The translations under genes were made by a program, and so were the position numbers. From contig CALFYU010000676.1 of assembly GCA_937952455.1 (NCBI GenBank), positions 1 to 6,961 on the forward strand: 6,961 nt of DNA, given 5' to 3'. The notes beneath the pieces are model-generated. The model was not told the DNA's origin and made no database searches. It worked only from the letters and a program-made list of their open reading frames with translations. This DNA is from an uncultured Planctomycetaceae bacterium (lineage in GTDB: Bacteria > Planctomycetota > Planctomycetia > Planctomycetales > Planctomycetaceae). The number at the start of each line of letters is the position of its first letter. Position 1 is the stretch's first letter. Shown one piece after another: positions 1 to 5,834 of the stretch.

Positions 1-197
1 ATTCCCGCTTCGGCCCCGGTGGCAGCGGCAATGCGGCGTGACGCGGCCGCCTGTAGTTCTTCCAGCGACACGCATTCGCCCGCCGCGGCGGCAAAAGCGT
101 CAAGGACCGCCTCCGGCATCGGCGCGCCCCCCAACCGGGTGACGGCGCCGGTGGCATTGATGATCCGCGTGACTCCCAGTTCTTCATAGATGCCCAC
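1..197 (-). CDS. SelA-like / DgaE-like PLP-dependent enzyme, N-terminal fragment (runs off left edge)
   Basis: Only the first 65 codons are present; the gene continues beyond position 1. From a GTG at 197-195 the minus strand reads V-G-IYEELGVTRIINATGAVTRLGG, followed by a PM-EAVLDAF segment and a CVSLEELQAAASRRIAAATGAEAG segment. This is the N-terminal pattern of the selenocysteine-synthase-like fold-type I PLP family that includes D-glucosaminate-6-phosphate ammonia-lyase (DgaE), where 'YEELGV..(V/I)INA(T/S)G..T.LGG..M' and a later '(V/S)LEELQ..A' are typical. The PLP lysine lies outside the window, so the reaction cannot be assigned; a role in amino-sugar or sugar-acid breakdown is an inference from the family. 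The GTG start is supported by GAGG at 208-205, seven bases upstream, and by an in-frame TGA at 209-207 that excludes a longer protein. The preceding gene's terminator sits only about 15 bases upstream of the start. It is not true SelA, which has a different N-terminus. Confidence 0.8.
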   Translation of the reverse strand, partial: MGIYEELGVTRIINATGAVTRLGGAPMPEAVLDAFAAAAGECVSLEELQAAASRRIAAATGAEAG

Positions 198-212
198 GGG
201 CGAACCTCATCG

Positions 213-241
213 AAAAAAACCGACGGCTGACACGCCGTCGG
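213..241 (-). terminator. Intrinsic (Rho-independent) terminator after the ThuA-domain gene
   Basis: A perfect 8-bp GC-rich inverted repeat, CCGACGGC at 220-227 and GCCGTCGG at 234-241, has a 6-base loop. It is followed directly on the minus strand by seven T residues (plus-strand A run at 213-219). It lies 50 bases after the ThuA stop codon and reads in that gene's direction. It also sits immediately upstream of the ribosome binding site of the next minus-strand gene, so it is either the end of the ThuA transcript or part of the leader of the PLP enzyme. Confidence 0.85.
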
Positions 242-291
242 CTGGAGTTGCGAATGGATTGTCGACAGCGACTGCGGTACCGCCGCGAACC

Positions 292-1215
292 TTATTTTTT
301 CGGAGCGGGGGGCATCGTGGCGAAATCGGGCGTCACCTCGCGGAGATTGGGGGTGATGTCCGCATCGACGTTGCCGGTCGCCCAGGAGAGTGCGCCGAGA
401 ATCAAATTCTGAAAGATGGGATTCGTCCAGACATCCTCGCGATGTCCCATCGAGGTGTAGAACACGCGTCCCTTCCCATGTTTGCGCGCCCACGTTGCCG
501 GATAATTCGGCCGGTCGTAATCGCTGCCTTTCATGCCGGCGGTCTCCTGAACCAGGATCACGTGCAGGTCGTCGGCAAAGTTCTTCAGGCTGTACCACTC
601 ATCATTGATTTTGAACGACTTGCCGTCGACATCGAGGCCGGGAAACTTCGGGTCGGCGATGCCCATCGTGGCCACTTGTTGCGGACCGTGCTTAATGAAT
701 TCGCCGCCGATCATTTCGATATACGGATCGCGATTCGGCTGATTGACGAACTGGTTCTTGCCGTAGTGCTCGGGCGAGTGATAGGTGTCCGATGCGCTGT
801 GCGTAGCAACGAAGCCCTTGCCCTCCTTGATCGCCTTGAGAAACGCGGCTTTCCCCTCAGCGGAAACGGGTGGGGCACCGTCGCGACTTTCGGTGCTGCT
901 CAGATCCCCCTGCGTGTAGAAGAAAAACGCATCGTATTTGGCGATGTTCTCAGGGGTGAAAATCGTGCCGTCCTTGGTGGCGTAGACGTCGAAGCCGTGT
1001 TTTTGGCCCAGGTCCATCAACACCAATTCCGCCGGTCCGTATTCGGCATTTTCGCGGCTGACAGATCCGTGTTGGTAACCTTGGCTACGCGTGAACATCA
1101 GAATCTTGCGGCGCTTGCCGGAATCGTCCTTGGCCCAACCGGTCGGAAACGGTCCCAAGGCATACGTCGAAGCAGCAGCGGCCGCGGCGGCCAAAATTTC
1201 ACGGCGATTGAACAT
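292..1215 (-). CDS. ThuA-domain protein with Tat-type signal peptide
   Basis: 307 aa. Residues 1-28 look like a twin-arginine leader: MFNRREIL (Arg4-Arg5), an alanine-rich hydrophobic stretch, and a likely signal-peptidase site after GWA28. The rest is one ThuA-like domain (trehalose utilisation family, glutamine-amidotransferase-like fold): strand KILMFTRSQGYQHGS (37-51), YDAFFFYTQGDL (94-105), GKGFVATHSASDTYH (132-146), GGEFIKHGPQQ (170-180), NDEWYSL (204-210) and GKGRVFYTSMGHRED (247-261), then WTNPIFQNLILGALSWATG. These are the usual landmarks of the family. Rhizobial ThuA works with the Gfo/Idh/MocA oxidoreductase ThuB on trehalose and 3-keto sugars; the adjacent upstream gene here is also of that oxidoreductase family, so a joint role on exported or periplasmic sugar derivatives is inferred. 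Substrate is unknown. The ATG is supported by AAGGA at 1229-1225, nine bases upstream. The gap to the oxidoreductase is 122 bases without a clear promoter, so co-transcription is plausible. Confidence 0.88.
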   Translation of the reverse strand: MFNRREILAAAAAAASTYALGPFPTGWAKDDSGKRRKILMFTRSQGYQHGSVSRENAEYGPAELVLMDLGQKHGFDVYATKDGTIFTPENIAKYDAFFFYTQGDLSSTESRDGAPPVSAEGKAAFLKAIKEGKGFVATHSASDTYHSPEHYGKNQFVNQPNRDPYIEMIGGEFIKHGPQQVATMGIADPKFPGLDVDGKSFKINDEWYSLKNFADDLHVILVQETAGMKGSDYDRPNYPATWARKHGKGRVFYTSMGHREDVWTNPIFQNLILGALSWATGNVDADITPNLREVTPDFATMPPAPKK

Positions 1216-1306
1216 GGCTATTGGTCCTTGGTTGCGGTTACGGGTGAGTTTGGTCGTCGATTTGCCGTGTGACCCCCCCAGCGGAGCCGGCAGCTGGATC
1301 GTTTTC

Positions 1307-1334
1307 TGCCTACTGTCTACTGCCTACCGCCTAC
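1307..1334. repeat. Short tandem array of four 7-base units
   Basis: On the plus strand four consecutive heptamers are seen: TGCCTAC (1307-1313), TGTCTAC (1314-1320), TGCCTAC (1321-1327) and CGCCTAC (1328-1334). They end three bases before the oxidoreductase stop codon (TAA, plus-strand 1338-1340). On the coding minus strand the unit is GTAGGCA. The array lies in the transcribed 3' region between the oxidoreductase and ThuA genes. No function is evident from the sequence. Confidence 0.8.
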
Positions 1335-1337
1335 TAT

Positions 1338-2636
1338 TTAGACTTCCCAGCCTTTGCGGTACTCTTTGTCCAGCAGGTCGTTCGCCGCTGCGTTATTGGT
1401 GATCTTCATCGTTTGCGGGTCGTAATGGATCGTCGAGCCGGTGCGGTAGGCGACGTTGCCCAACAGGACGACTTCCGTAAACGGTCCGGCATAATCAAAG
1501 TTGCTGCCGGTGGGGCTACCGGTTTTGCAGGCGGTGATCCATTGCTGATGATGCTGCGAGTCGGAGAACGGCACCGCCTGCATGGGAGTCAGGTCACGGA
1601 CTTCGTCCCCTTTGATCAGCGTCGGATATTTGGAGTGCTGGCAGGCGATCTTGCCGTCGTCGCCTAATAACAGGTGGCCGTTCATCGGCAGTAGTTCCGC
1701 CACCTCGCCGGTCGGTTTGGCCTCGCCCTCATACCAATAGACGGTGCAGGGGGGTAAATCACCTCTTGCGCCGAACTCGAACTTGGTGATCATTTCGGTC
1801 GGGCCGCTGGCGGGCAGCACCGCCGGGCCGGTCGAGGTGACTTTGACTGGTCCCCCCAAATCGAGCGCCATGAACAGCGGATCCATCAGGTGAATTGCCA
1901 TGTCGCCGATTGCGCCGCAGCCGAAATCCCACCAACCTCGCCAGGCGAAGGGCACATAGGCAGGACTGTAGGGACGCTCAGCCGCCGGGCCCAGCCACAA
2001 ATCCCAGTGCAATTCCTGGGGAATCTCCGGGCGATCTTGCGGCACGGTCTGCCCCTGGTCCCACCATCGGCCGGGGCGGTCGGTGATTACGTGCGCTTCG
2101 CGGACCGGGCCGATGGCCCCTTGTTTCACCAGTTCAATTGACTTTAGGTAGCCGGGGTGCTCGTGGTTTTGCGTCCCCATTTGCGTGGCGACGTTCATCT
2201 TGCGGGCGGTCTCAGTAAGCACGCGGGCTTCGCGGACCGTGTGCGTGAGCGGCTTCTCGCAGTAGACGTGTAGGCCGCGCTTGAGCGCGCGAATGGCGGC
2301 CGGAGCATGGTGGTGATCCGGCGTGCCGATGACGACGGCATCGAGGTCGTCTTGCTCCAAGAGTTTGCGATAATCGTTGTAGGTCTTGGCTGACGAAAGG
2401 TTCTTGGCTGCTTCGCCCAGGCGTACGTCGTCGACGTCGCATATCGCGACGATGTTCTCCGTCGTGACGGCATTCAAATCAGCGCGTCCGCGGCCCCCGA
2501 CACCGATGGCGCCGATATTGAGCTTTTCATTGGGAGAATTCGCAGCCCGCGTGCTCTCGATCCCGCTGACCCACAGCGCGGTTCCGAGAGCAGATGTTTT
2601 CAGAAAATCGCGTCGCGATTGTTGCGGCAGTTTCAT
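1338..2636 (-). CDS. Tat-exported Gfo/Idh/MocA-family NAD(P)-dependent oxidoreductase
   Basis: 432 aa from the chosen start. A clear twin-arginine signal is present: SRRDFLK at residues 7-13 followed by a hydrophobic stretch to about residue 32. The mature part begins with a Rossmann nucleotide-binding domain: LNIGAIGVGGRGRADL (39-53, glycine motif GVGGRG 45-50), ICDVDD (65-70), IGTPDHHH (103-110) and the family's catalytic-lysine motif CEKP (126-129). The C-terminal substrate domain has WWDFGCGAIGDMAIHLMDP (235-253) with the conserved Asp245, His249 and Asp252. Proteins of this layout oxidise or epimerise sugars, sugar acids or inositols with a bound nicotinamide cofactor; the substrate cannot be read here. 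Many Planctomycetota encode Tat-exported paralogues. ATG at 2636-2634 was chosen because GAGGA (2646-2642) lies five bases upstream and the protein then begins just before the Tat motif; a GTG ten codons earlier (2666-2664) has no binding site and sits in a hairpin. It is followed by the ThuA gene, an arrangement reminiscent of thuB-thuA. Confidence 0.92.
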   Translation of the reverse strand: MKLPQQSRRDFLKTSALGTALWVSGIESTRAANSPNEKLNIGAIGVGGRGRADLNAVTTENIVAICDVDDVRLGEAAKNLSSAKTYNDYRKLLEQDDLDAVVIGTPDHHHAPAAIRALKRGLHVYCEKPLTHTVREARVLTETARKMNVATQMGTQNHEHPGYLKSIELVKQGAIGPVREAHVITDRPGRWWDQGQTVPQDRPEIPQELHWDLWLGPAAERPYSPAYVPFAWRGWWDFGCGAIGDMAIHLMDPLFMALDLGGPVKVTSTGPAVLPASGPTEMITKFEFGARGDLPPCTVYWYEGEAKPTGEVAELLPMNGHLLLGDDGKIACQHSKYPTLIKGDEVRDLTPMQAVPFSDSQHHQQWITACKTGSPTGSNFDYAGPFTEVVLLGNVAYRTGSTIHYDPQTMKITNNAAANDLLDKEYRKGWEV

Positions 2637-2664
2637 GGGAGTCCTCAATCGGAAAATCGTGACC

Positions 2665-2681
2665 ACGGCCGCGCAGGCCGT
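2665..2681. other. GC-rich hairpin between glgA and the oxidoreductase gene
   Basis: ACGGCC (2665-2670) and GGCCGT (2676-2681) form a 6-bp stem with a 5-base loop. On the minus strand it lies about 50 bases after the glgA stop and about 28 bases before the oxidoreductase ATG. A short T4 run follows, but only after several other bases, so it is a weak terminator at best. It could equally be a leader hairpin or chance in GC-rich DNA. No convincing promoter for the oxidoreductase was found in this 94-base gap: TTGACC at 2695-2690 has no matching -10. Confidence 0.3.
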
Positions 2682-2730
2682 CAGAAACAGGTCAAAATAT
2701 CACGATAACCGAATCGGACCGCCCTGTCGA

Positions 2731-4230
2731 CTAACGGGCCGCGGCCGCCACAGTGCGGCGCAGCGCCGCGTGTTGGTAGACGTCGACGTAGCGGCGAGCG
2801 CTGCGTTGCCACGACCAATCGGCCGACATGCCGGTGGCGACCAACTGCCTCCATTGCTGCTGATCCTGATACGCCGCCAGCGCCCGCTTGACGGTGGCCA
2901 ACAGCGCGTCGGCATGGTATTCGACAAAGGAAAACCCGTTGGCGATTCCCGAACGCAAGTTGTCCGCGGTGGCGTCAACCACCGAATCGGCCAATCCCCC
3001 CACGGCGCGTACGATCGGCACCGTGCCGTAAACCAAACTGTACATCTGGTTCAGCCCACACGGCTCAAAGCGGCTCGGCATCAGATACATGTCGCAGCCG
3101 GCTTCGATCTGGTGGGCCAACGTCTCATTGAAGCCGATCGTGGCGGAGACTTTATCAGGGTGCCTTTCGGCCAGCGTGGTCAAGAATGACTCGTAGTTGG
3201 CGTCGCCGGTCCCCAAAAACACCATCTGCAAATCCTTCACCAGAATTGCGTCGATGCAGCCGGCAATGATGTCCAGTCCTTTTTGGTCGGTCATCCGCGA
3301 CACCATGCCGACCAGCGGGACCTCCGGCCGTTGGGGGAGCCGCAGCCGTTTCTGCAAGTCGGCCTTGCAGGCCGCCTTTCCGGTGGCGAGGGTTTGGGAG
3401 TCGTAGTTCCGCGCGAGGTAGGGATCGGTTTCCGGATTCCACTGTGACATGTCTACGCCGTTGAGGATGCCGATCAGGCGATCGGCCCGATGCAACAACA
3501 CCGGGTCCAGCCCGGCCCCGTTTGCCTTAGTTTGAATCTCGTGCGCATAAGTGGGACTGACGGTGGTGATAAAGTCGCTGTAGACGATCCCCGTTTTGAG
3601 CAGATTTAAGTGGCCGTAGAATTCCATTTCCCGCCAATTGAAGTGTTTCCAGTCCAACCCGGTCAGCGCCATGTCCCAATGCCAGAACTGCCCTTGAAAC
3701 GCGAGATTGTGGATCGTGATCACCGAGCCGGTCTGTGCAAATTGGCTCGTGCGGCCATACTCCAATTTCAGCAGCGCTGGAATCAGCCCCGTTTGCCAGT
3801 CGTGGGCATGCAGAATGTCGGGACGCAGATCGAGTAGCCGCGTCGCCTCCATAACGGCGCGGCTGAAGAATGTGAACCGCTCGCAATTGTCCTTGTAGTC
3901 GGCGCCGTTTTCGCCGTACAGTTCGCGGCGGTCGTAATACAGGGGTTGGTCGATGAGGTACACGCTGACGTCGGCGTCGGGCAGCGACGTTCGCAGCACG
4001 CGGCCGCCCCGTTTTTTTCCGCCGACGGGGACGGACACGTCGTGGCCGGTCGAGGCCAAAGGCAAATCGGCGGCCGCTCCCGCTGCGTATTTCTGCGGGT
4101 AGTAGGGGAGAAACAGCGAGACTTCGTGTCCTAGGTCCTGCAGCGCCTTGGCGAGTGCCGTGGTGACGTCGGCGAGTCCGCCCGTTTTGGCAAACGGAAC
4201 GGCTTCGGATGTGGCGATCACAATATTCAT
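2731..4230 (-). CDS. glgA: Glycogen/starch synthase, ADP-glucose type (GT5)
   Basis: 499 aa, full length for bacterial GlgA. The enzyme transfers glucose from ADP-glucose to the non-reducing end of an alpha-1,4-glucan in cytoplasmic glycogen synthesis. The GT5 catalytic domain opens with MNIVIATSEAVPFAKTGGLAD, containing the ADP-glucose-binding KTGGL (15-19). Other family landmarks follow in order: ELYGENGADYKDN (103-115), AHDWQTGLIP (142-151), TIHNLAFQG (172-180), TTVSPTYAHEIQT (222-234), ILNGVDMSQWNP (255-266), the GT1-type C-domain GMVSRMTDQKGLDII (308-322), and MPSRFEPCGLNQMYSLVYGTVPIVRAVGGL (384-413) with the catalytic-site Glu389 region. Nothing key is missing. The C-terminus ends in a short alanine-rich tail. 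The ATG at 4230-4228 has only a weak binding site (GAGTG about ten bases upstream), but the N-terminus fits the family exactly. No other glycogen gene is in view; the neighbouring sugar oxidoreductase and ThuA genes on the same strand are compatible with a carbohydrate locus but prove no link. Confidence 0.97.
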   Translation of the reverse strand: MNIVIATSEAVPFAKTGGLADVTTALAKALQDLGHEVSLFLPYYPQKYAAGAAADLPLASTGHDVSVPVGGKKRGGRVLRTSLPDADVSVYLIDQPLYYDRRELYGENGADYKDNCERFTFFSRAVMEATRLLDLRPDILHAHDWQTGLIPALLKLEYGRTSQFAQTGSVITIHNLAFQGQFWHWDMALTGLDWKHFNWREMEFYGHLNLLKTGIVYSDFITTVSPTYAHEIQTKANGAGLDPVLLHRADRLIGILNGVDMSQWNPETDPYLARNYDSQTLATGKAACKADLQKRLRLPQRPEVPLVGMVSRMTDQKGLDIIAGCIDAILVKDLQMVFLGTGDANYESFLTTLAERHPDKVSATIGFNETLAHQIEAGCDMYLMPSRFEPCGLNQMYSLVYGTVPIVRAVGGLADSVVDATADNLRSGIANGFSFVEYHADALLATVKRALAAYQDQQQWRQLVATGMSADWSWQRSARRYVDVYQHAALRRTVAAAAR

Positions 4231-4278
4231 CGGTGGTTCACTCGATTCGGTCAGAAATGGGTGCTTCCTGCAGCGGGG

Positions 4279-4284
4279 AGTGTA
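4279..4284 (-). promoter_or_regulatory. Candidate -10 element for glgA
   Basis: On the minus strand the sequence reads TTTTGCTACACT, an extended -10 (TGC + TACACT) at 4287-4279. It is about 48 bases upstream of the glgA ATG, implying a leader of roughly 40 bases. No good -35 hexamer is visible at 16-18 bases upstream, which is tolerable for an extended -10. This is inference from the motif only. Confidence 0.4.
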
Positions 4285-4385
4285 GCAAAAGGTCGCCGGG
4301 ACGCCTATCGCGTTGACGCGTTCAGAGACCGAAATCTTGCCGGAAATCAGGGCGGCAAAACGCTACCCACGGCGAGTGACTTATC

Positions 4386-4391
4386 TATAAT
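4386..4391 (+). promoter_or_regulatory. Candidate -10 element (TATAAT) for the kinase-regulator operon
   Basis: A perfect TATAAT lies in an AT-rich stretch (about 4380-4405) within the divergent glgA/kinase intergenic region. It is 39 bases before the kinase GTG start, giving a leader of about 33 bases. The -35 region (around 4363-4368) does not resemble TTGACA, so the promoter may need an activator or may be weak. The rest of the 200-base gap (4231-4430) holds no gene or clear repeat. Confidence 0.5.
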
Positions 4392-4430
4392 AAAAATATC
4401 TCAATTCCTACGCATTCGTTTGGAGTTCCG

Positions 4431-5834
4431 GTGAGTCACGACACGGCCTCCGGCCGCACATCCGAGAATTCTCCCCGTTGGGATCTGGCGGCGGAGACCA
4501 TCACCGTCCGCATCCGTTGGTTCGGACTGTGCGTGGGGTATGCGCTGGTGAATGTGCTGGGACGCGACATGCACAACCAGCCGGCGATGAACGCGATCCT
4601 CACGCTGGGCGCCGTCTATGCGCTGTTGGACACGATCTGGAGTATCCGCGGCAAAGTCTTTCTGAGCGACGCGCCGTTGATTGTGGCTGTGATGGAGGCA
4701 GTCTTCATCGGCCTGCTGTGTTATTTCGACCAGGGGGCCGAAAGCCCCTTTCGGTTTTACTACTTTTTATCGTTGTTGGTCTTCGCCCTGCGCTATTCGC
4801 GGGGCCTGACGTTCTCGACATTTGCGCTGCATAGTTTGAGTTTTGCCACGCTCGTGCTCGTCAGCCGCGCTCGGGACGTTGACGGCGATGGCATGCAACT
4901 CGCAGCCGGCTCGGTGGAATCGCTGATATTGATGCTGATCTTCATGGGCTGGGTCACCTGGGCGGGAACCTCGCTGGGCGGGTTGCTGCAAAGTGCGGGC
5001 GGCCGGTTGCGGCAGTTAAACGAGGAGCTAACCGAGAACCAAGCACTACTGGAACAGCGGATCGCCGCCCGGACGAAGGAATTGCAGGAGTCGCAGGCGC
5101 AGCTCGTGCAGCAAGAGAAACATGCCGCCTTCGGCCTGTTGGCCGCCGGGATTGCACATGAGGTCGGCAATCCGTTGGCGGCGATCAGCTCTCTGGTGCA
5201 AATGCTCAATCGCCGGCCTACGGACGAGTACACCCGCGAAAAACTGAGCATGGTCGACGATCAGTTGCGGCGAATTCAACGTACACTGCGGGAACTCGTC
5301 GACTTCAGCCGTCCCGCCACGACGCAGAAATCGAAATGCGACATCCACGAGATCATCGACGCGGCGCTGAATATCGCCAAATATTATAAACGCAAAAAGG
5401 GCAAGAAAGTTGCAACGCGCTATGCGACGGGATTGCCGCTGTTGCGAGGCGCGCGGGACCAGTTGGTGCAGATTCTGTTGAACCTGATTCTCAACGCGAT
5501 GGACGCCACCGACGAAGGGGGGACGATCGAAATCTCGACCCAACTTCGCAATGGTGCCATCGAAGTCGCCATTCGCGACGACGGGCACGGCATCTCTGCC
5601 GCCGATCAACAGCGGATTTTTCAGCCATATTTCACCACAAAGGAAACCGGAACCGGTTTGGGGCTATTTGTCTGCCGCAGCATCATCGAGCAGGCGGGTG
5701 AGGGGCGGATCGAGCTGCGGGAAAGTTCTCCCGCCGGGACGACGTTTGTCGTCTATGTCACCTGCGACATGGTCCGCGAGCATCCCGACGTTTTGGAGTC
5801 TGCGGGGGTTAGAACGGAAGTGACAGCACCGTGA
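4431..5834 (+). CDS. Membrane-bound sensor histidine kinase (six TM segments)
   Basis: 467 aa. The N-terminal half is a membrane sensor with about six hydrophobic segments (roughly 30-44, 55-72, 81-99, 108-121, 126-144, 163-186) and no obvious PAS, HAMP or periplasmic domain. A charged coiled coil (about 191-231, ending QAQLVQQEKHAAFG) leads into the kinase core: H-box IAHEVGNPLAAI with the phosphorylated His243, N-box NLILNAMDA (Asn355), G1 RDDGHGI (382-388), F-box FQPYFTTK (397-404) and G2 TGTGLGL (406-412). All ATP-binding and autophosphorylation motifs are intact. The HEVGNPL H-box and overall core are those of NtrB/ZraS-like kinases that partner sigma-54 activators, as the next gene confirms. 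The signal sensed is unknown. The GTG start has GGAG (4422-4425) five bases upstream. Its TGA stop overlaps the regulator's GTG by four bases (GTGA, 5831-5834), indicating translational coupling. The kinase appears functional although the downstream regulator's receiver is interrupted. Confidence 0.95.
   Translation: MSHDTASGRTSENSPRWDLAAETITVRIRWFGLCVGYALVNVLGRDMHNQPAMNAILTLGAVYALLDTIWSIRGKVFLSDAPLIVAVMEAVFIGLLCYFDQGAESPFRFYYFLSLLVFALRYSRGLTFSTFALHSLSFATLVLVSRARDVDGDGMQLAAGSVESLILMLIFMGWVTWAGTSLGGLLQSAGGRLRQLNEELTENQALLEQRIAARTKELQESQAQLVQQEKHAAFGLLAAGIAHEVGNPLAAISSLVQMLNRRPTDEYTREKLSMVDDQLRRIQRTLRELVDFSRPATTQKSKCDIHEIIDAALNIAKYYKRKKGKKVATRYATGLPLLRGARDQLVQILLNLILNAMDATDEGGTIEISTQLRNGAIEVAIRDDGHGISAADQQRIFQPYFTTKETGTGLGLFVCRSIIEQAGEGRIELRESSPAGTTFVVYVTCDMVREHPDVLESAGVRTEVTAP

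Noticed and set aside
1..197. SelA-like enzyme as evidence that the UGA at 5990 encodes selenocysteine
   Set aside because: The N-terminus matches the DgaE-like branch of the fold, not selenocysteine synthase, so it says nothing about selenoprotein synthesis.
190..1272. Long plus-strand open frame (360 codons) opposite the ThuA-domain gene
   Set aside because: It is antisense to a gene with clear family motifs, a Tat leader and a ribosome binding site; its own translation resembles no family and has no Shine-Dalgarno.
1278..1297. CCAGC/GCTGG inverted repeat upstream of the ThuA gene as a terminator
   Set aside because: The stem is only 5 bp with a 10-base loop and there is no T-tract on either strand.
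2386..3189. Plus-strand open frame (267 codons) across the glgA 3' end and oxidoreductase 5' end
   Set aside because: It overlaps two well-identified minus-strand genes and their gap; it reads as a shadow of high third-position GC.
4313..4318. TTGACG as a -35 element for the kinase operon
   Set aside because: No -10-like hexamer lies 16-18 bases downstream, and it is too far from the TATAAT at 4386.
5046..5609. Minus-strand open frame (187 codons) inside the histidine kinase
   Set aside because: It is antisense to the H-box and ATPase core of an intact kinase; no independent support.
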